Shown piece by piece: positions 50,618 to 59,634 of a stretch of DNA of 64,000 bases. The notes under the pieces are model-generated. The model saw nothing but the letters and a program-made list of their open reading frames with translations, was not told the origin of the DNA and ran no database searches. Position 1 is the stretch's first letter. Every line of letters starts with the position of its first letter. The stretch lies in the NCBI RefSeq assembly GCF_000284255.1, contig NC_017075.1, positions 4,979,254 to 5,043,253 of the forward strand, written 5' to 3'. Made by a program: the position numbers and the translations under genes. This DNA is from Rubrivivax gelatinosus IL144 (lineage in GTDB: Bacteria; Pseudomonadota; Gammaproteobacteria; Burkholderiales; Burkholderiaceae_C).

Positions 50618-50819
50618 TGCGGCGATGGTAGCGGGCGCGCCCGGAGCGCAAAAACGGCGGCAGGACCGGGGCCGGCAGCCGGCGAGAGCCGGGCCGGTTT
50701 CCGCTGTCGAGGGGATCCGGCGCCGCTTTCGGACATCAGCGATTTTTTAAATTAGGGGGCAGAACCCCGGATTTGGGGTTTGCCTGGGGGGTCGAAAACA
50801 ACATTTGGGCGGCACCCCC

Positions 50820-50850
50820 TTTACAGGCCGCGGCCGGCGGCACCCATAAT
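50820..50850 (+). promoter_or_regulatory. Probable promoter of the RRM protein gene
   Basis: TTTACA (50820-50825) and CATAAT (50845-50850) are separated by 19 bases, slightly long. They sit about 100 bases upstream of the GTG start, giving a roughly 90-base leader. The preceding 200 bases hold an AACCCC-N6-GGGGTT inverted repeat (50763-50780) and an A/T-rich run near 50745, but no gene. Confidence 0.55.
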
Positions 50851-50905
50851 AGGCCGGTCTGTGTCTGGTAGCCGCGCCTTTGAAATGAATGGTTCACGCA
50901 AGGGT

Positions 50906-50946
50906 AGAAGCTCCGCATGGCTCCTTGTTCTAGATAGAGGGCTTCT
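50906..50946 (+). promoter_or_regulatory. Leader hairpin over the RRM ribosome-binding site
   Basis: AGAAGCTC (50906-50913) can pair with GGGCTTCT (50939-50946). The ribosome site GAGG (50937-50940) lies partly in the 3' arm, 8 bases before the GTG start at 50949. Melting or refolding could control translation, as in RNA thermometers and cold-shock leaders. Predicted by eye; stability was not calculated. Confidence 0.5.
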
Positions 50947-50948
50947 CT

Positions 50949-51434
50949 GTGGGTAACAAACTGTACGTCGGCAACCTTGCGTATTCGGTGCGCGACGACT
51001 CTCTCCAACAAGCGTTCGCGCAATTCGGCACCGTCACGTCCGCCAAGGTCATGATGGACCGTGAGACGGGCCGCTCGAAGGGGTTCGGCTTCGTCGAGAT
51101 GGGCTCGGATGCCGAGGCGCAAGCCGCGATCAACGGCATGAACGGCCAGCCTCTGGAAGGCCGCGCGATCGTCGTCAACGAGGCGCGTCCTCGTGAAGAC
51201 CGTCCGGGCGGCTTCCGCAGCGGCGGTGGCGGCGGCTACGGTGGTGGCGGCAGCTACGGCGGCGGCGGTGGTGGCGGCGGCTACGGCGGTGGCGGCGGCG
51301 GCGGTGGTCGCAGCCCCTACGGCGGTGGCGGCGGTGGCCGTGGCCCCTACGGCGGTGGCAACCGCGGTGGCAGCGGCGGCGGCTACGGCGGCGGCGGTGG
51401 TGGCTACGGCGGCGGTGGCCGCGGCGGCTACTAA
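50949..51434 (+). CDS. Glycine-rich RRM RNA-binding protein
   Basis: The GTG start at 50949 gives 161 aa. The first 80 residues are one RNA-recognition motif: RNP2 KLYVGNLAYSV and RNP1 KGFGFVEM, with VNEARPRED at the end. The remaining half is a low-complexity tail of Gly-Gly-Tyr and Gly-Arg units. This is the glycine-rich RBP design of cyanobacterial and plant cold-induced proteins, also found in betaproteobacteria. It likely binds single-stranded RNA as a chaperone; cold or stress induction is inference. It is a single-gene unit with its own promoter, structured leader and terminator. Confidence 0.93.
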   Translation: MGNKLYVGNLAYSVRDDSLQQAFAQFGTVTSAKVMMDRETGRSKGFGFVEMGSDAEAQAAINGMNGQPLEGRAIVVNEARPREDRPGGFRSGGGGGYGGGGSYGGGGGGGGYGGGGGGGGRSPYGGGGGGRGPYGGGNRGGSGGGYGGGGGGYGGGGRGGY

Positions 51435-51487
51435 AACGCCGGTCGCCGGTCCGCGCTGAGGCGCGGGCCGCATCGATCGACACGAAA

Positions 51488-51526
51488 AGAGGGCACGGGC
51501 CGCAGGTCCGGGGCCCTCTTTTTCTT
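51488..51526 (+). terminator. Rho-independent terminator after the RRM gene
   Basis: AGAGGGC pairs with GCCCTCT across a GC-rich loop and TTTTTCTTT follows. It starts 54 bases past the RRM stop. The rest of the gap to the convergent SDR gene shows nothing further. Confidence 0.85.
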
Positions 51527-51605
51527 TGCGCGAAGCCTTCTCAGGCGCTCACCGGTGGGCGTGTGCGGCACCGGCAGGTGCCACTCGCAGGCCGCCGTCA
51601 GCGGC

Positions 51606-52388
51606 TCAGGAGGCTTCGCCGCGCCTGGGCTTGCGTCCGCGGCCGGCGAACAGCGCGTCGAACAGCGGGTTCGGCAACAGCCGCATCAGTTTGGCGACGA
51701 CACCCATCTGCCAGGGGATGACCCGGTAGCTGATGCCCGCGGAAATCGCGCGAAACGCGCGCTCGGCGAACTGCTCGGCGGGCATCAGGAAAGGCATCGA
51801 GTACGGGTTTCGCGCCGTCAGCGGCGTCGCGACATAACCCGGCAGCAGGGTCACGACTTTCACCCCGCTGTCGCGACACTCGCCTCTGAGGCTTTCGCAG
51901 TAGGCGACCACGGCGGCCTTGCTGGCGCAGTAGGCGCCGTGGCCCGGCAGACCGCGGATCGCGGCGACGCTGGCGATGCCGACCAGCGTGCCAGAGCGCC
52001 GCGCGCGCATCGCCGCGACGAAAGGGTGGAAGGTCGCGGCCAGGCCGACGTTGTTGATCGCCAGCGTCTCGTGCAGCACGTCCAGGTCTTCGCGTACGGC
52101 GGTGTCCATGCCGACGCTGATGCCGGCGCTGGCGATGACGACGTCGGGCAGGCCCTGGCGCTCGAGGCACTCGCGGCCGACGGCGGTGATCGCCGCCACG
52201 TCGGCGACGTCGGCGCGGTAGACCTGTGCGCGCTCCGGCCCCAGCCCCTGCGCCGTGGCCCAGGCCTGCAGCTCGTCGACCCGACGGGCCACCAGCGCCA
52301 GCCGCCAGCCGGCCTGGGCGTAACGCAGCGCGAGCGCCTGGCCGATGCCGCTGGACGCGCCGGTGATGAAGACCAGCGGCGTGTTCAT
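51606..52388 (-). CDS. Short-chain dehydrogenase/reductase
   Basis: The start at ATG 52388 overlaps the lptC stop (ATGA) and gives 260 aa. The NAD(P) motif is FITGASSGIGQALA (TGxxxGxG). The structural ASAG occurs near residue 85, and the catalytic set is Ser in GIASVAA with YCASKAAV (YxxxK). The C-terminal basic tail RGRKPRRGE is unusual for the family. The substrate is unknown. Its position at the end of the kdsD-kdsC-lptC run suggests co-expression with LPS genes, but a role in LPS is not shown. Confidence 0.9.
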   Translation of the reverse strand: MNTPLVFITGASSGIGQALALRYAQAGWRLALVARRVDELQAWATAQGLGPERAQVYRADVADVAAITAVGRECLERQGLPDVVIASAGISVGMDTAVREDLDVLHETLAINNVGLAATFHPFVAAMRARRSGTLVGIASVAAIRGLPGHGAYCASKAAVVAYCESLRGECRDSGVKVVTLLPGYVATPLTARNPYSMPFLMPAEQFAERAFRAISAGISYRVIPWQMGVVAKLMRLLPNPLFDALFAGRGRKPRRGEAS

Positions 52389-53080
52389 CGCTGCGCCCGA
52401 GGCGGCAGCACGCCGCGCATCGGCCCGGCCAGCTGGAGCTTGCGCAGGCCGTGGTCGTACTCCAGGCCCTTGGCATCGAAGACCCCGCCATCGGGCGCTG
52501 TCACGCGCACCGGCAGATGGCTGCGCACGCGTTCGGTGACGAGGAAAGCGTGCAGGAACTCGCCGTCCATGCGGATCGTCTTGCCGTCGCTGTCGGTGGT
52601 CGTGACGTGCGCCGCGCCCAGCAGCTGGACCTCGCTGGCATCGCCGGTGGCGACCGCCCGCCGGGCGTCGGCCAGCGTGACGCGGCCGTCGGGCGTGATC
52701 GCACGCAGATGCACGTGGTCGATCTCGATCTGGTCGGTCGCCGGGTAGTGGCGCATCTGGTCGCCTTCGATGCGCACCTTCAGCCGGCCGTCGGCGGAAA
52801 AACGCTCGAGCGCGAAGTCGTTCATCGTGTAGTCGGGCTCCTGGCGCACCGGCGTGTCGTTGGGCACACGCGGCGCCGACGGCGTGTTCTTCACCAGCCA
52901 CCAGGTCGCCAGCGCGAGCAGCGCCATCAGCAGCAGCGGCAGGTAGGCCGACACCACCTCGCGCAGGCGCAGCGTCCAGGGCACGCGCGGCGGCGGCGGC
53001 GCGTCACCCGGCGGGCGCGGCGAAGTGCCGACGCTGATCGGCACCTCGGGCAGGTCGGGCAGATGGAGTTCGACGCTCAT
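52385..53080 (-). CDS. lptC: LPS export protein LptC
   Basis: This 231-aa bitopic protein has a Pro-rich cytosolic leader, one membrane helix (about 45-63, YLPLLLMALLALATWWLV) and a periplasmic beta-jellyroll with YTMNDFALERFSADGRLKVRIEGD and later GVFDAKGLEYDHGLRKLQLAG. LptC passes LPS from LptB2FG to LptA. It follows kdsC by 6 bases and overlaps the SDR gene by four. The usual next genes lptA and lptB are not here, so the lpt cluster is split or lies elsewhere. Confidence 0.93.
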   Translation of the reverse strand: MSVELHLPDLPEVPISVGTSPRPPGDAPPPPRVPWTLRLREVVSAYLPLLLMALLALATWWLVKNTPSAPRVPNDTPVRQEPDYTMNDFALERFSADGRLKVRIEGDQMRHYPATDQIEIDHVHLRAITPDGRVTLADARRAVATGDASEVQLLGAAHVTTTDSDGKTIRMDGEFLHAFLVTERVRSHLPVRVTAPDGGVFDAKGLEYDHGLRKLQLAGPMRGVLPPRAQR

Positions 53081-53086
53081 CGGGCC

Positions 53087-53656
53087 TCAGGCCGTGTCCA
53101 GCGAGGTCAGGTGGCCGCGTAGCAGCGCTTCGTAGCGCCCGCAGGCGACGAGCAGCAGGTCGCAGAACTCGCGCGCCGCGCCGTGGCCGCCGGAGGCCGT
53201 GGTGACGTGCTGCGCCACCGCCTTGACCTCGACGTGCGCGTTGGCTGGCGCACAGGCGAAGCCGGCACGCACCAGCAGCGGCAGGTCGGGCCAGTCGTCG
53301 CCGATGGCGGCCAGTTCGTCCCAGGCCCAGCCGCGGCGCGCCAGCAGCGCGGCGGCGGCGGCCAGCTTGTCGTGCACGCCGTAGACGGCCTCGGCCAGCC
53401 CCAGGTCGGCGACGCGGCGGCGCACCGCCGGCGAGTCGCGCCCGGTGATGACGACCGGCTCGATGCCGGCCTGGCGCAGCAACTTCAGGCCGTGGCCGTC
53501 CAGCGTCGAGAAAGCCTTGACGCTCTCGCCGTCGGCGCCGATGTAGATGCGGCCGTCGGTCAGCACGCCGTCGACGTCGAAGATCGCGGCCTTCAGGCCC
53601 TGGGCGCCGCCCTGGGCCTTCAGCAGCAGTTCGGGCGGAAAGCTCAGCGCCGGCAT
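53087..53656 (-). CDS. kdsC: 3-deoxy-D-manno-octulosonate-8-phosphate phosphatase KdsC
   Basis: This 189-aa HAD-family enzyme has nucleophile motif IFDVDGVLTDGRIYIG (Asp in DVDG), the LLRQAGIEPVVITGRDS second motif and the IGDDWPDLPLLVRAGFA third motif. It is the C0, tetrameric type. It releases phosphate from Kdo-8-phosphate on the way to LPS inner core. Its ATG overlaps the kdsD stop (TGATG), so the two are translated together. Confidence 0.97.
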   Translation of the reverse strand: MPALSFPPELLLKAQGGAQGLKAAIFDVDGVLTDGRIYIGADGESVKAFSTLDGHGLKLLRQAGIEPVVITGRDSPAVRRRVADLGLAEAVYGVHDKLAAAAALLARRGWAWDELAAIGDDWPDLPLLVRAGFACAPANAHVEVKAVAQHVTTASGGHGAAREFCDLLLVACGRYEALLRGHLTSLDTA

Positions 53657-54645
53657 CAGATGACTTTCGCGCGCATCAGGTCGTTGGAGTTCAGCGCGCC
53701 GACCAGCCGCCCGTCGGCGTCGACCGCCAGCACGCTGGTGATGCGGTGCTGCTCCATCAGCCCGGCGGCGTCGACGGCCAGCGCGTCCTGCGGGATCTGC
53801 TTGGGCTGGGTGTGCATGACGTCGCCGGCGGTCAGGTCGCGCAGGTCGGCGCCGCGTTCGATCAAGCGGCGCAGGTCGCCGTCCGTGAAGATGCCGGCCG
53901 GCTTGCCGTCGGCGTCGACGAGGGCGGTGAAACCCAGGCCTTTGCGCGTCATCTCGCGCAGCACGTCGGAGAAGCTGGCGCCGGCCTCGACACGCGGCAC
54001 GGCCTCACCGCTGCGCATCAGGTCGCGCACGTGCATCAGCAGCTTGCGGCCGAGGCTGCCGCCCGGGTGCGAGCGCGCGAAGTCTTCTTCACGGAAGCCG
54101 CGGGCGTCGAGCAGCGCGACGGCGAGCGCGTCGCCGAGCGCGATCTGCGCCGTGGTGCTGGCCGTCGGCGCCAGGTTCAGCGGGCAGGCTTCCTGGTCGA
54201 CGGCGCAGGAGAGCACGTGGTCGGAATGGCGTGCCAGCGTCGAACCGGGCTTGCCGGTCATGCCGATGATCGTCACGCCCAGGCGGCGGATGGCCGGCAG
54301 GATGGCGGCCAGTTCGTCGACCTCGCCGCTGTTGCTGATCGCGAGCACGACGTCGCCGCCGATCAGCATGCCCAGATCGCCGTGGCTGGCTTCGGCCGGG
54401 TGCACGAAGAAGGCCGGCGTGCCGGTGGAGGCCAGCGTCGCGGCGATCTTGCGGCCGACGTGGCCGCTCTTGCCCATGCCCATCACGACGACGCGGCCGC
54501 GGCATTCGAGCATCGCCTGCACCGCGGCCGGGAAGCCCTCGCGCTGGCGTTCGGCCAGACCGAGCAGCGCACGCGCCTCGATCTCGAAGGTGCGGGCGGC
54601 CAGTTCGAGCGCACGCTGGGGGTCGAAGGGGCGCGGCGAAGTCAT
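53656..54645 (-). CDS. kdsD: Arabinose-5-phosphate isomerase KdsD (SIS + CBS)
   Basis: This 329-aa enzyme has an N-terminal SIS domain with VVMGMGKSGHVGRKIAATLASTG, AISNSGEVDELAA and the catalytic-site HAEASHGDLGM-like HPAEASHGDLGM. Two C-terminal CBS modules (about 205-329) end EQHRITSVLAVDADGRLVGALN. It makes arabinose-5-phosphate from ribulose-5-phosphate, the first step to Kdo. It starts the leftward kdsD-kdsC-lptC-SDR run, 37 bases from the divergent antiporter gene. Confidence 0.97.
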   Translation of the reverse strand: MTSPRPFDPQRALELAARTFEIEARALLGLAERQREGFPAAVQAMLECRGRVVVMGMGKSGHVGRKIAATLASTGTPAFFVHPAEASHGDLGMLIGGDVVLAISNSGEVDELAAILPAIRRLGVTIIGMTGKPGSTLARHSDHVLSCAVDQEACPLNLAPTASTTAQIALGDALAVALLDARGFREEDFARSHPGGSLGRKLLMHVRDLMRSGEAVPRVEAGASFSDVLREMTRKGLGFTALVDADGKPAGIFTDGDLRRLIERGADLRDLTAGDVMHTQPKQIPQDALAVDAAGLMEQHRITSVLAVDADGRLVGALNSNDLMRAKVI

Positions 54646-54682
54646 GGTGCGAGCGGCGTCGAATAGGATCGAAGGATTCTAG

Positions 54683-56683
54683 ATGGCCACCACCCTCGAA
54701 CTCGTCCTGCTCTACCTCGTCGCCGCCGTGCTCGGGGTCGTGGTCTGCCGTTCGCTGAAGCTGCCGCCGATGCTGGGCTATCTGGTCGTCGGCGTGCTGA
54801 TCGGCCCGAACGCGCTGGCGCTCGCGCAGGACAGCGCCGGCGTGAAGTACCTCGCCGAGTTCGGCGTCGTCTTCCTGATGTTCGTGATCGGGCTGGAGTT
54901 CAACCTGCCCAAGCTGCGCAGCATGCGCACCGTGGTCTTCGGCCTGGGGCTGTCGCAGGTGGCGCTGACGATGATCGGCACGCTGGCCGGGCACCTGGTG
55001 CTGGCCGAGCTGTACCAGCGCTTGACCGGCGACCCCTGGCGCATGTCCTGGCAGGGCTCGGTGGTGCTGGGCGGCGCGATCGCGATGTCGTCGACGGCCA
55101 TCGTCGTCAAGCTGATGGCCGAACGCCTGGAGCTGGAGAGCGAACACGGCCGGCGCGTGATGGGCGTCCTGCTGTTCCAGGACTTGGCCGTGGTGCCGCT
55201 GCTGGTGCTGATCCCGGCGCTGAACACCAGCGGCGAACAGCTGCTGGTCTCGCTGTCCTGGGCCGTGCTGAAGGCCGCCGTGCTGCTGACCGTGCTGCTC
55301 GTCGGCGGCCAGAAGGTGATGCGCTGGTGGCTGACGCTGGTGGCCCGGCGCAAGAGCGACGAGCTGTTCATCCTCAACCTGCTGCTCGTCACGCTGGGCC
55401 TGGCCTGGATGACCGAACACGCCGGGCTGTCGCTGGCACTCGGCGCCTTCGTCGCCGGCATGCTGGTCGCCGAGACCGAATACAAGCACCAGGTCGAGAC
55501 CGACATCCGCCCGTTCCACGACGTGCTGCTGGGGCTGTTCTTCATCACCATCGGGATGAAGCTGGACTGGCGGCCGGTGCTCGACCAGTGGCTGCTGGTG
55601 GCGCTGCTGACCACCGCGCCGGTGGCGGCCAAGTTCGCGCTCGTCGCGGCGCTGGCGCGCGCCTTCCGCACCGCGCCGGGCGTCGCGCTGCGCACCGGCC
55701 TGTACCTGGCGCAGGCCGGCGAGTTCGGCTTCGTGCTGCTGACGCTGGGCGCCGAGCGCGGCCTGGTCGACGCCGAGTGGATGAGCCCGATCCTGGCCAG
55801 CATGGTGATCTCGATGCTGGCGACGCCGTTCATCATCATGCACGCCGACCGCATCGTGATGAAGCTGGCGGCCAGCGACTGGCTGATGCAGTCGGTGCAG
55901 CTGACCTCGATCGCCAAGCGCGCGATCCGCACCGAGAAGCACGTGATCATCTGCGGCTACGGCCGCAGCGGCCAGAACCTGGCGCGCATGCTGGACACCC
56001 AGCACATCCCGTACATGGCGCTGGACCTGGACCCGGACCGCGTGCGCCAGGCCGCCGCCGCCGGCCAGAGCGTGGTCTTCGGCGACGCGGCGCGGCTGCA
56101 GAGCCTGATGGCCGCCGGCCTGGCACGCGCCAACGCGGTCGTCGTCAGCTACCCCGACACGCCCTCGGCGCTGAAGATCCTGCGCCTGGTGCACGAACAC
56201 GCGCCGGCGGTGCCGGTGATCGTGCGCACGATCGACGACTCCGACCTGGAGACGCTGCGCGCGGCCGGCGCCACCGAGGTCGTGCCCGAGGCGATCGAAG
56301 GCTCGCTGATGCTGGCCAGCCACGCGCTGGCGCTGGTCGGCGTGCCGATGCGCACCGTCATCCGCCTGGCGCGCGACGCGCGCGACGCGCGCTACAGCCT
56401 GCTGCGCGGCTACTTCCACGGCGCCGACGACGACACCGCCGGCGAGCAGCAACAGGAGCGCCTGGCCACCGTGACGCTGCCGCCGGCGGCCGCGGCGATC
56501 GGCAGAAGCCTGGCCGAACTCGCGCTGGGCGCGCTGGAAGTCGGCGTCATCTCGATCCGCCACGCGTCGGGCCCGCCGGGCAAGCCGGCTGGGGACACCG
56601 TGCTCGGCGCCGGCGACACGCTGGTGCTGTCGGGCCTGCCCGAGGCGCTGGCGCTGGCCGAGCAGCGGCTGCTGCGCGGCTGA
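54683..56683 (+). CDS. CPA2-family K+/H+ antiporter (KefB/YbaL-like) with RCK domain
   Basis: This 666-aa protein starts at ATG 54683 (AAGGA 6 bases upstream). Twelve or so membrane segments (about 1-380) include [16 protein letters not shown] and the discontinuous helix region [23 protein letters not shown]-terminal RCK/TrkA-N domain (about 410-530) begins [19 protein letters not shown] and a TrkA-C domain ends the chain. Members export K+ in exchange for protons under electrophile stress or high pH. A Kef ancillary subunit gene is not adjacent. Divergent from kdsD. Confidence 0.95.
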   Translation: MATTLELVLLYLVAAVLGVVVCRSLKLPPMLGYLVVGVLIGPNALALAQDSAGVKYLAEFGVVFLMFVIGLEFNLPKLRSMRTVVFGLGLSQVALTMIGTLAGHLVLAELYQRLTGDPWRMSWQGSVVLGGAIAMSSTAIVVKLMAERLELESEHGRRVMGVLLFQDLAVVPLLVLIPALNTSGEQLLVSLSWAVLKAAVLLTVLLVGGQKVMRWWLTLVARRKSDELFILNLLLVTLGLAWMTEHAGLSLALGAFVAGMLVAETEYKHQVETDIRPFHDVLLGLFFITIGMKLDWRPVLDQWLLVALLTTAPVAAKFALVAALARAFRTAPGVALRTGLYLAQAGEFGFVLLTLGAERGLVDAEWMSPILASMVISMLATPFIIMHADRIVMKLAASDWLMQSVQLTSIAKRAIRTEKHVIICGYGRSGQNLARMLDTQHIPYMALDLDPDRVRQAAAAGQSVVFGDAARLQSLMAAGLARANAVVVSYPDTPSALKILRLVHEHAPAVPVIVRTIDDSDLETLRAAGATEVVPEAIEGSLMLASHALALVGVPMRTVIRLARDARDARYSLLRGYFHGADDDTAGEQQQERLATVTLPPAAAAIGRSLAELALGALEVGVISIRHASGPPGKPAGDTVLGAGDTLVLSGLPEALALAEQRLLRG

Positions 56684-56787
56684 CGTCTCCTGCACCCGAC
56701 GCCGGCCGGCGCCGGCGCTTGCTCCACGTCAATCGCCGTCACGGCGGCGGGCGGGGGCCCCCGGGGCGACGCCTATCATCCCGCGCC

Positions 56788-57327
56788 ATGAGCCCGGAGC
56801 AATACATCAAGGCCCACATCCGGACGGTCTCCGACTGGCCGGAACCGGGCGTGCAATTCCGCGACATCACGCCGCTGCTGTCGAACCCGCGCGTCTTCCG
56901 CGTGCTGATCGACCAGTTCGTGCACCGCTACTTCGACGTGCGTCCGTCGGCGATCGCCGGGCTGGACGCGCGCGGCTTCATCATCGGCTCGGTGCTGGCT
57001 TACGAGCTGAACGTCGGCTTCGTGCCGATCCGCAAGAAGGGCAAGCTGCCGTTCACGACGGTCGAAGAGAGCTACGAGCTGGAGTACGGCTCGGCCACCG
57101 TCGAGATCCACACCGACGCCGTGAAGCCTGGCGACCGCGTCGTGCTGATCGACGACCTGATCGCCACCGGCGGCACGATGATGGCCGGCCGCAAGCTGCT
57201 GGAACGCCTGGGCGCCGAGGTCATCGAGGGCGCGGCCATCGTCGACCTGCCCGAGCTGCACGGCTCGCAGCGCCTGCGCGACTCGGGCCTGCCGCTGTTC
57301 ACGATGGTCAGCTTCGAAGGCCACTGA
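56788..57327 (+). CDS. apt: Adenine phosphoribosyltransferase
   Basis: The start at ATG 56788 gives 179 aa ([14 protein letters not shown]); the longer frame is antiporter shadow. It has the [12 protein letters not shown] start [35 protein letters not shown] and the PRPP motif [14 protein letters not shown]. It salvages adenine to AMP. It lies 104 bases after the antiporter stop in the same direction and is convergent with the S9 peptidase gene, 22 bases away. Confidence 0.97.
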   Translation: MSPEQYIKAHIRTVSDWPEPGVQFRDITPLLSNPRVFRVLIDQFVHRYFDVRPSAIAGLDARGFIIGSVLAYELNVGFVPIRKKGKLPFTTVEESYELEYGSATVEIHTDAVKPGDRVVLIDDLIATGGTMMAGRKLLERLGAEVIEGAAIVDLPELHGSQRLRDSGLPLFTMVSFEGH

Positions 57328-57349
57328 GCGCGCACGCCGCGGGCCGCGT

Positions 57350-59527
57350 TCAGTCGGCCCGCGTCAAGTACTGCCAGAGGAAGGCATAGGTGTCGGCGTT
57401 CTCCTCGAGCTGCTGCGCGCGCGTGTCGCCGATGCCGTGGCCCGAGGCGTAGTCCAGGCGCAGCAGCACCGGTGAATCGCCCGCACGCGCGGCCTGCAGC
57501 CGCGCGGCGAACTTCAGGCTGTGCCAGACCGCGACACGCGGGTCGTTGACGCCATGCTTCAGCAGCACCGGCGGGTAGCGCGTGCCGTCGCGCACATGGG
57601 CGTACGGGCTCATCGCCAGCAGGCCGCGGAAACCTTCTTCGGTGGCCACCGAACCGAACTCGGGGATGTTGGGCGGGCCGTTGGGCTCGAACTCGAAACG
57701 CAGCGTGTCGTGCACGCCCACGCTCGGCACGACGGCGCCGAACAGGTCGGGACGTTCGGTCAGCACGCGCCCGGCGAGCAGGCCGCCGGCACTGCCGCCG
57801 CTGAAGCCGAGCTGGCGCGGGTTCGTCCAGCGTTCGGCGATCAGGTAGTCGGCGCAGGCGATGACGTCCAGCCAGGTGTTGCGCTTGTTCAGGCCCTTGC
57901 CGGCCAGGTACCAGTCGTTGCCGTAGACACCGCTGCCACGCGGGTTGGCGAAGGCGAGCACGCCGCCCTTCTCCAGCCAGGCCAGGCGCTCGCGGCGGAA
58001 GCTCGGATCGATCGTGAAGCCGTAGGAGGCGTAGGCCGTCAGCCAGACCGGGTTGCGGCCGTCGAGCCTGAGGTCTCGCCGGTGCACGATGCTCATCGGC
58101 ACACGCGCGCCGTCGTGGCTCGTGACCAGCACCTCGGTCGTCGTCAGCTCGGCCGGTGAGTCGGTGGCGGCGAGCACCGGCAGGCCGATCTCGGCGGCTC
58201 GGCCCTCGCCGTCGACACGCAGGTGGCGCAGGCCCTGGGTCCAGCTCTGCAGCGCGATCAGCAGGCCGTCCTGCTGCGCGGCGTTCAGGTCGCAGCCCCA
58301 GCCCTGGTCAATGTAGATCTGGCCGGCGAAAGGCAGTGCCACCGTCTCGAACGCCGCGCCGTCGCGATAAGGGCGGCGCAGCAGCCGGTGCACGTTGCCT
58401 TCGCGCACCAGCACGTAGAGCGCATCGCGTGCGGCGACGACACGCTGCACCACGCGCTCCGACGCCGGCAGCAGAACGCGCGGCGGCTGGCCCGGCTGCG
58501 CCAGGTCGTAGGCCAGCACCTGCTGGCGCGGCGCGCCGCGGTGGCTGACGGCGTAGAGCGTCGAACCGCGCACGCTGTAGTCGACGACGCCGGCCTCCAT
58601 GCCGGCCACCGGTGCCCACTGCGCCGCCGGGTCGCGGCGCTGCGCCCAGGGGCCGGTGTACAAGGCCATCTCGTTGGCGACACCGTTGCCGAGGGCGACC
58701 AGCGCCCGGTCGGTGCCGGGAATGCGGCGCAGCAGCACGTCGCCGTCGCGGCCGGGATCCAGCCCTGGCCAGGCGCGGCCCGGCAGCACCTCGTCGCGCG
58801 CCGGCTGGCCGGCCTCCCCGAGCGTGAACAGCACGAGCTCCGAATCCCGGTACTTGTCCTGCGGCCCACGGCCGGGGCCGGGCGCGTGCTGGCGCAGCAT
58901 CACCAGGCTGTCTTCGTCCTGCCAGTGCGGGTAGGCGGCGCGCGGCAGCGGGCCGAGCAGCACCCGGCCGCTGGCGACGTCGACGACGAGCAGCTGGCCT
59001 TCTTCGGAGCCCGCCGCCGAGACGACGACGCCGGCGCGCGTGCCGCCGGGCGAGGCGCTGTAGTAGTTGATCGCCTGCGGCTGGCCGGGCGCCGCGCCGG
59101 GCAGGCGGATCGCCATCGGGTCGAAGACCAGGCGCTCGTCGCGGCCGCCGGGCGGGCGCTGCATCAGTCGGAACTGGTCGTCGCCAACACCGCGCTTCAG
59201 ATAGAACAGGCTGCCGTCAGCACGCAGCTGCCCGCGGAAGACGCTGTCGCTGCCGCTGCGTTCCAGTGCCTCCAGTCGGGCGCGGAAGGCGGCGCGTTCA
59301 GGCAGCGCCTTCAGCACCGCGTCGGCGTGCTCGGCCTGGGCCTTCATCCAGGCTTGCACCTCGGGCGAGGTGGTGTTCTCCAGATAGCGGTAGCGGTCGA
59401 CGACCTGTACGCCGTAGAAGCTCTCCTGAACCGGCCGCACCGGCGCCACCGGAGGCTCGGCCGCCAGTGCGGGGAGGCAGATCAACAGGCCGGCGGCCCA
59501 GGCCGCGGCAGCACGCGCGATCGACAT
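57350..59527 (-). CDS. Prolyl oligopeptidase family serine peptidase (S9A), exported
   Basis: Start ATG 59527 is chosen because it opens a clean signal peptide (MSIARAAAAWAAGLLICLPALA) with GGAAG 8 bases upstream; 725 aa. A beta-propeller N-terminal part (about 60-400) is followed by the alpha/beta-hydrolase domain with nucleophile GFSGGSAGGLLAG, Asp in HGVNDPRV and His in YASGHG. S9A enzymes cut short proline-containing peptides. Export points to periplasmic peptide use or processing. Confidence 0.94.
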   Translation of the reverse strand: MSIARAAAAWAAGLLICLPALAAEPPVAPVRPVQESFYGVQVVDRYRYLENTTSPEVQAWMKAQAEHADAVLKALPERAAFRARLEALERSGSDSVFRGQLRADGSLFYLKRGVGDDQFRLMQRPPGGRDERLVFDPMAIRLPGAAPGQPQAINYYSASPGGTRAGVVVSAAGSEEGQLLVVDVASGRVLLGPLPRAAYPHWQDEDSLVMLRQHAPGPGRGPQDKYRDSELVLFTLGEAGQPARDEVLPGRAWPGLDPGRDGDVLLRRIPGTDRALVALGNGVANEMALYTGPWAQRRDPAAQWAPVAGMEAGVVDYSVRGSTLYAVSHRGAPRQQVLAYDLAQPGQPPRVLLPASERVVQRVVAARDALYVLVREGNVHRLLRRPYRDGAAFETVALPFAGQIYIDQGWGCDLNAAQQDGLLIALQSWTQGLRHLRVDGEGRAAEIGLPVLAATDSPAELTTTEVLVTSHDGARVPMSIVHRRDLRLDGRNPVWLTAYASYGFTIDPSFRRERLAWLEKGGVLAFANPRGSGVYGNDWYLAGKGLNKRNTWLDVIACADYLIAERWTNPRQLGFSGGSAGGLLAGRVLTERPDLFGAVVPSVGVHDTLRFEFEPNGPPNIPEFGSVATEEGFRGLLAMSPYAHVRDGTRYPPVLLKHGVNDPRVAVWHSLKFAARLQAARAGDSPVLLRLDYASGHGIGDTRAQQLEENADTYAFLWQYLTRAD

Positions 59528-59634
59528 GCGTTCGTCTTCCATCTTGGCCCGGTTCGGGCGACGGGGCATTGCACCGACGGCTCGCGCCCAGGTCAACGCC
59601 GCGTGCGTGCCGCGTCGTCCGGCGGGCGGACGCG

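Noticed and set aside
51215..51430. GGC-rich tandem pattern that looks like a microsatellite or CRISPR-like repeat
   Set aside because: It is in frame and encodes the glycine-rich tail of the RRM protein; unit lengths vary and there are no spacers.
54089..56695. An 868-codon open frame antisense to kdsD and the antiporter
   Set aside because: Low-complexity Gln/His/Arg composition and no domain; both genes beneath it have complete motif sets.
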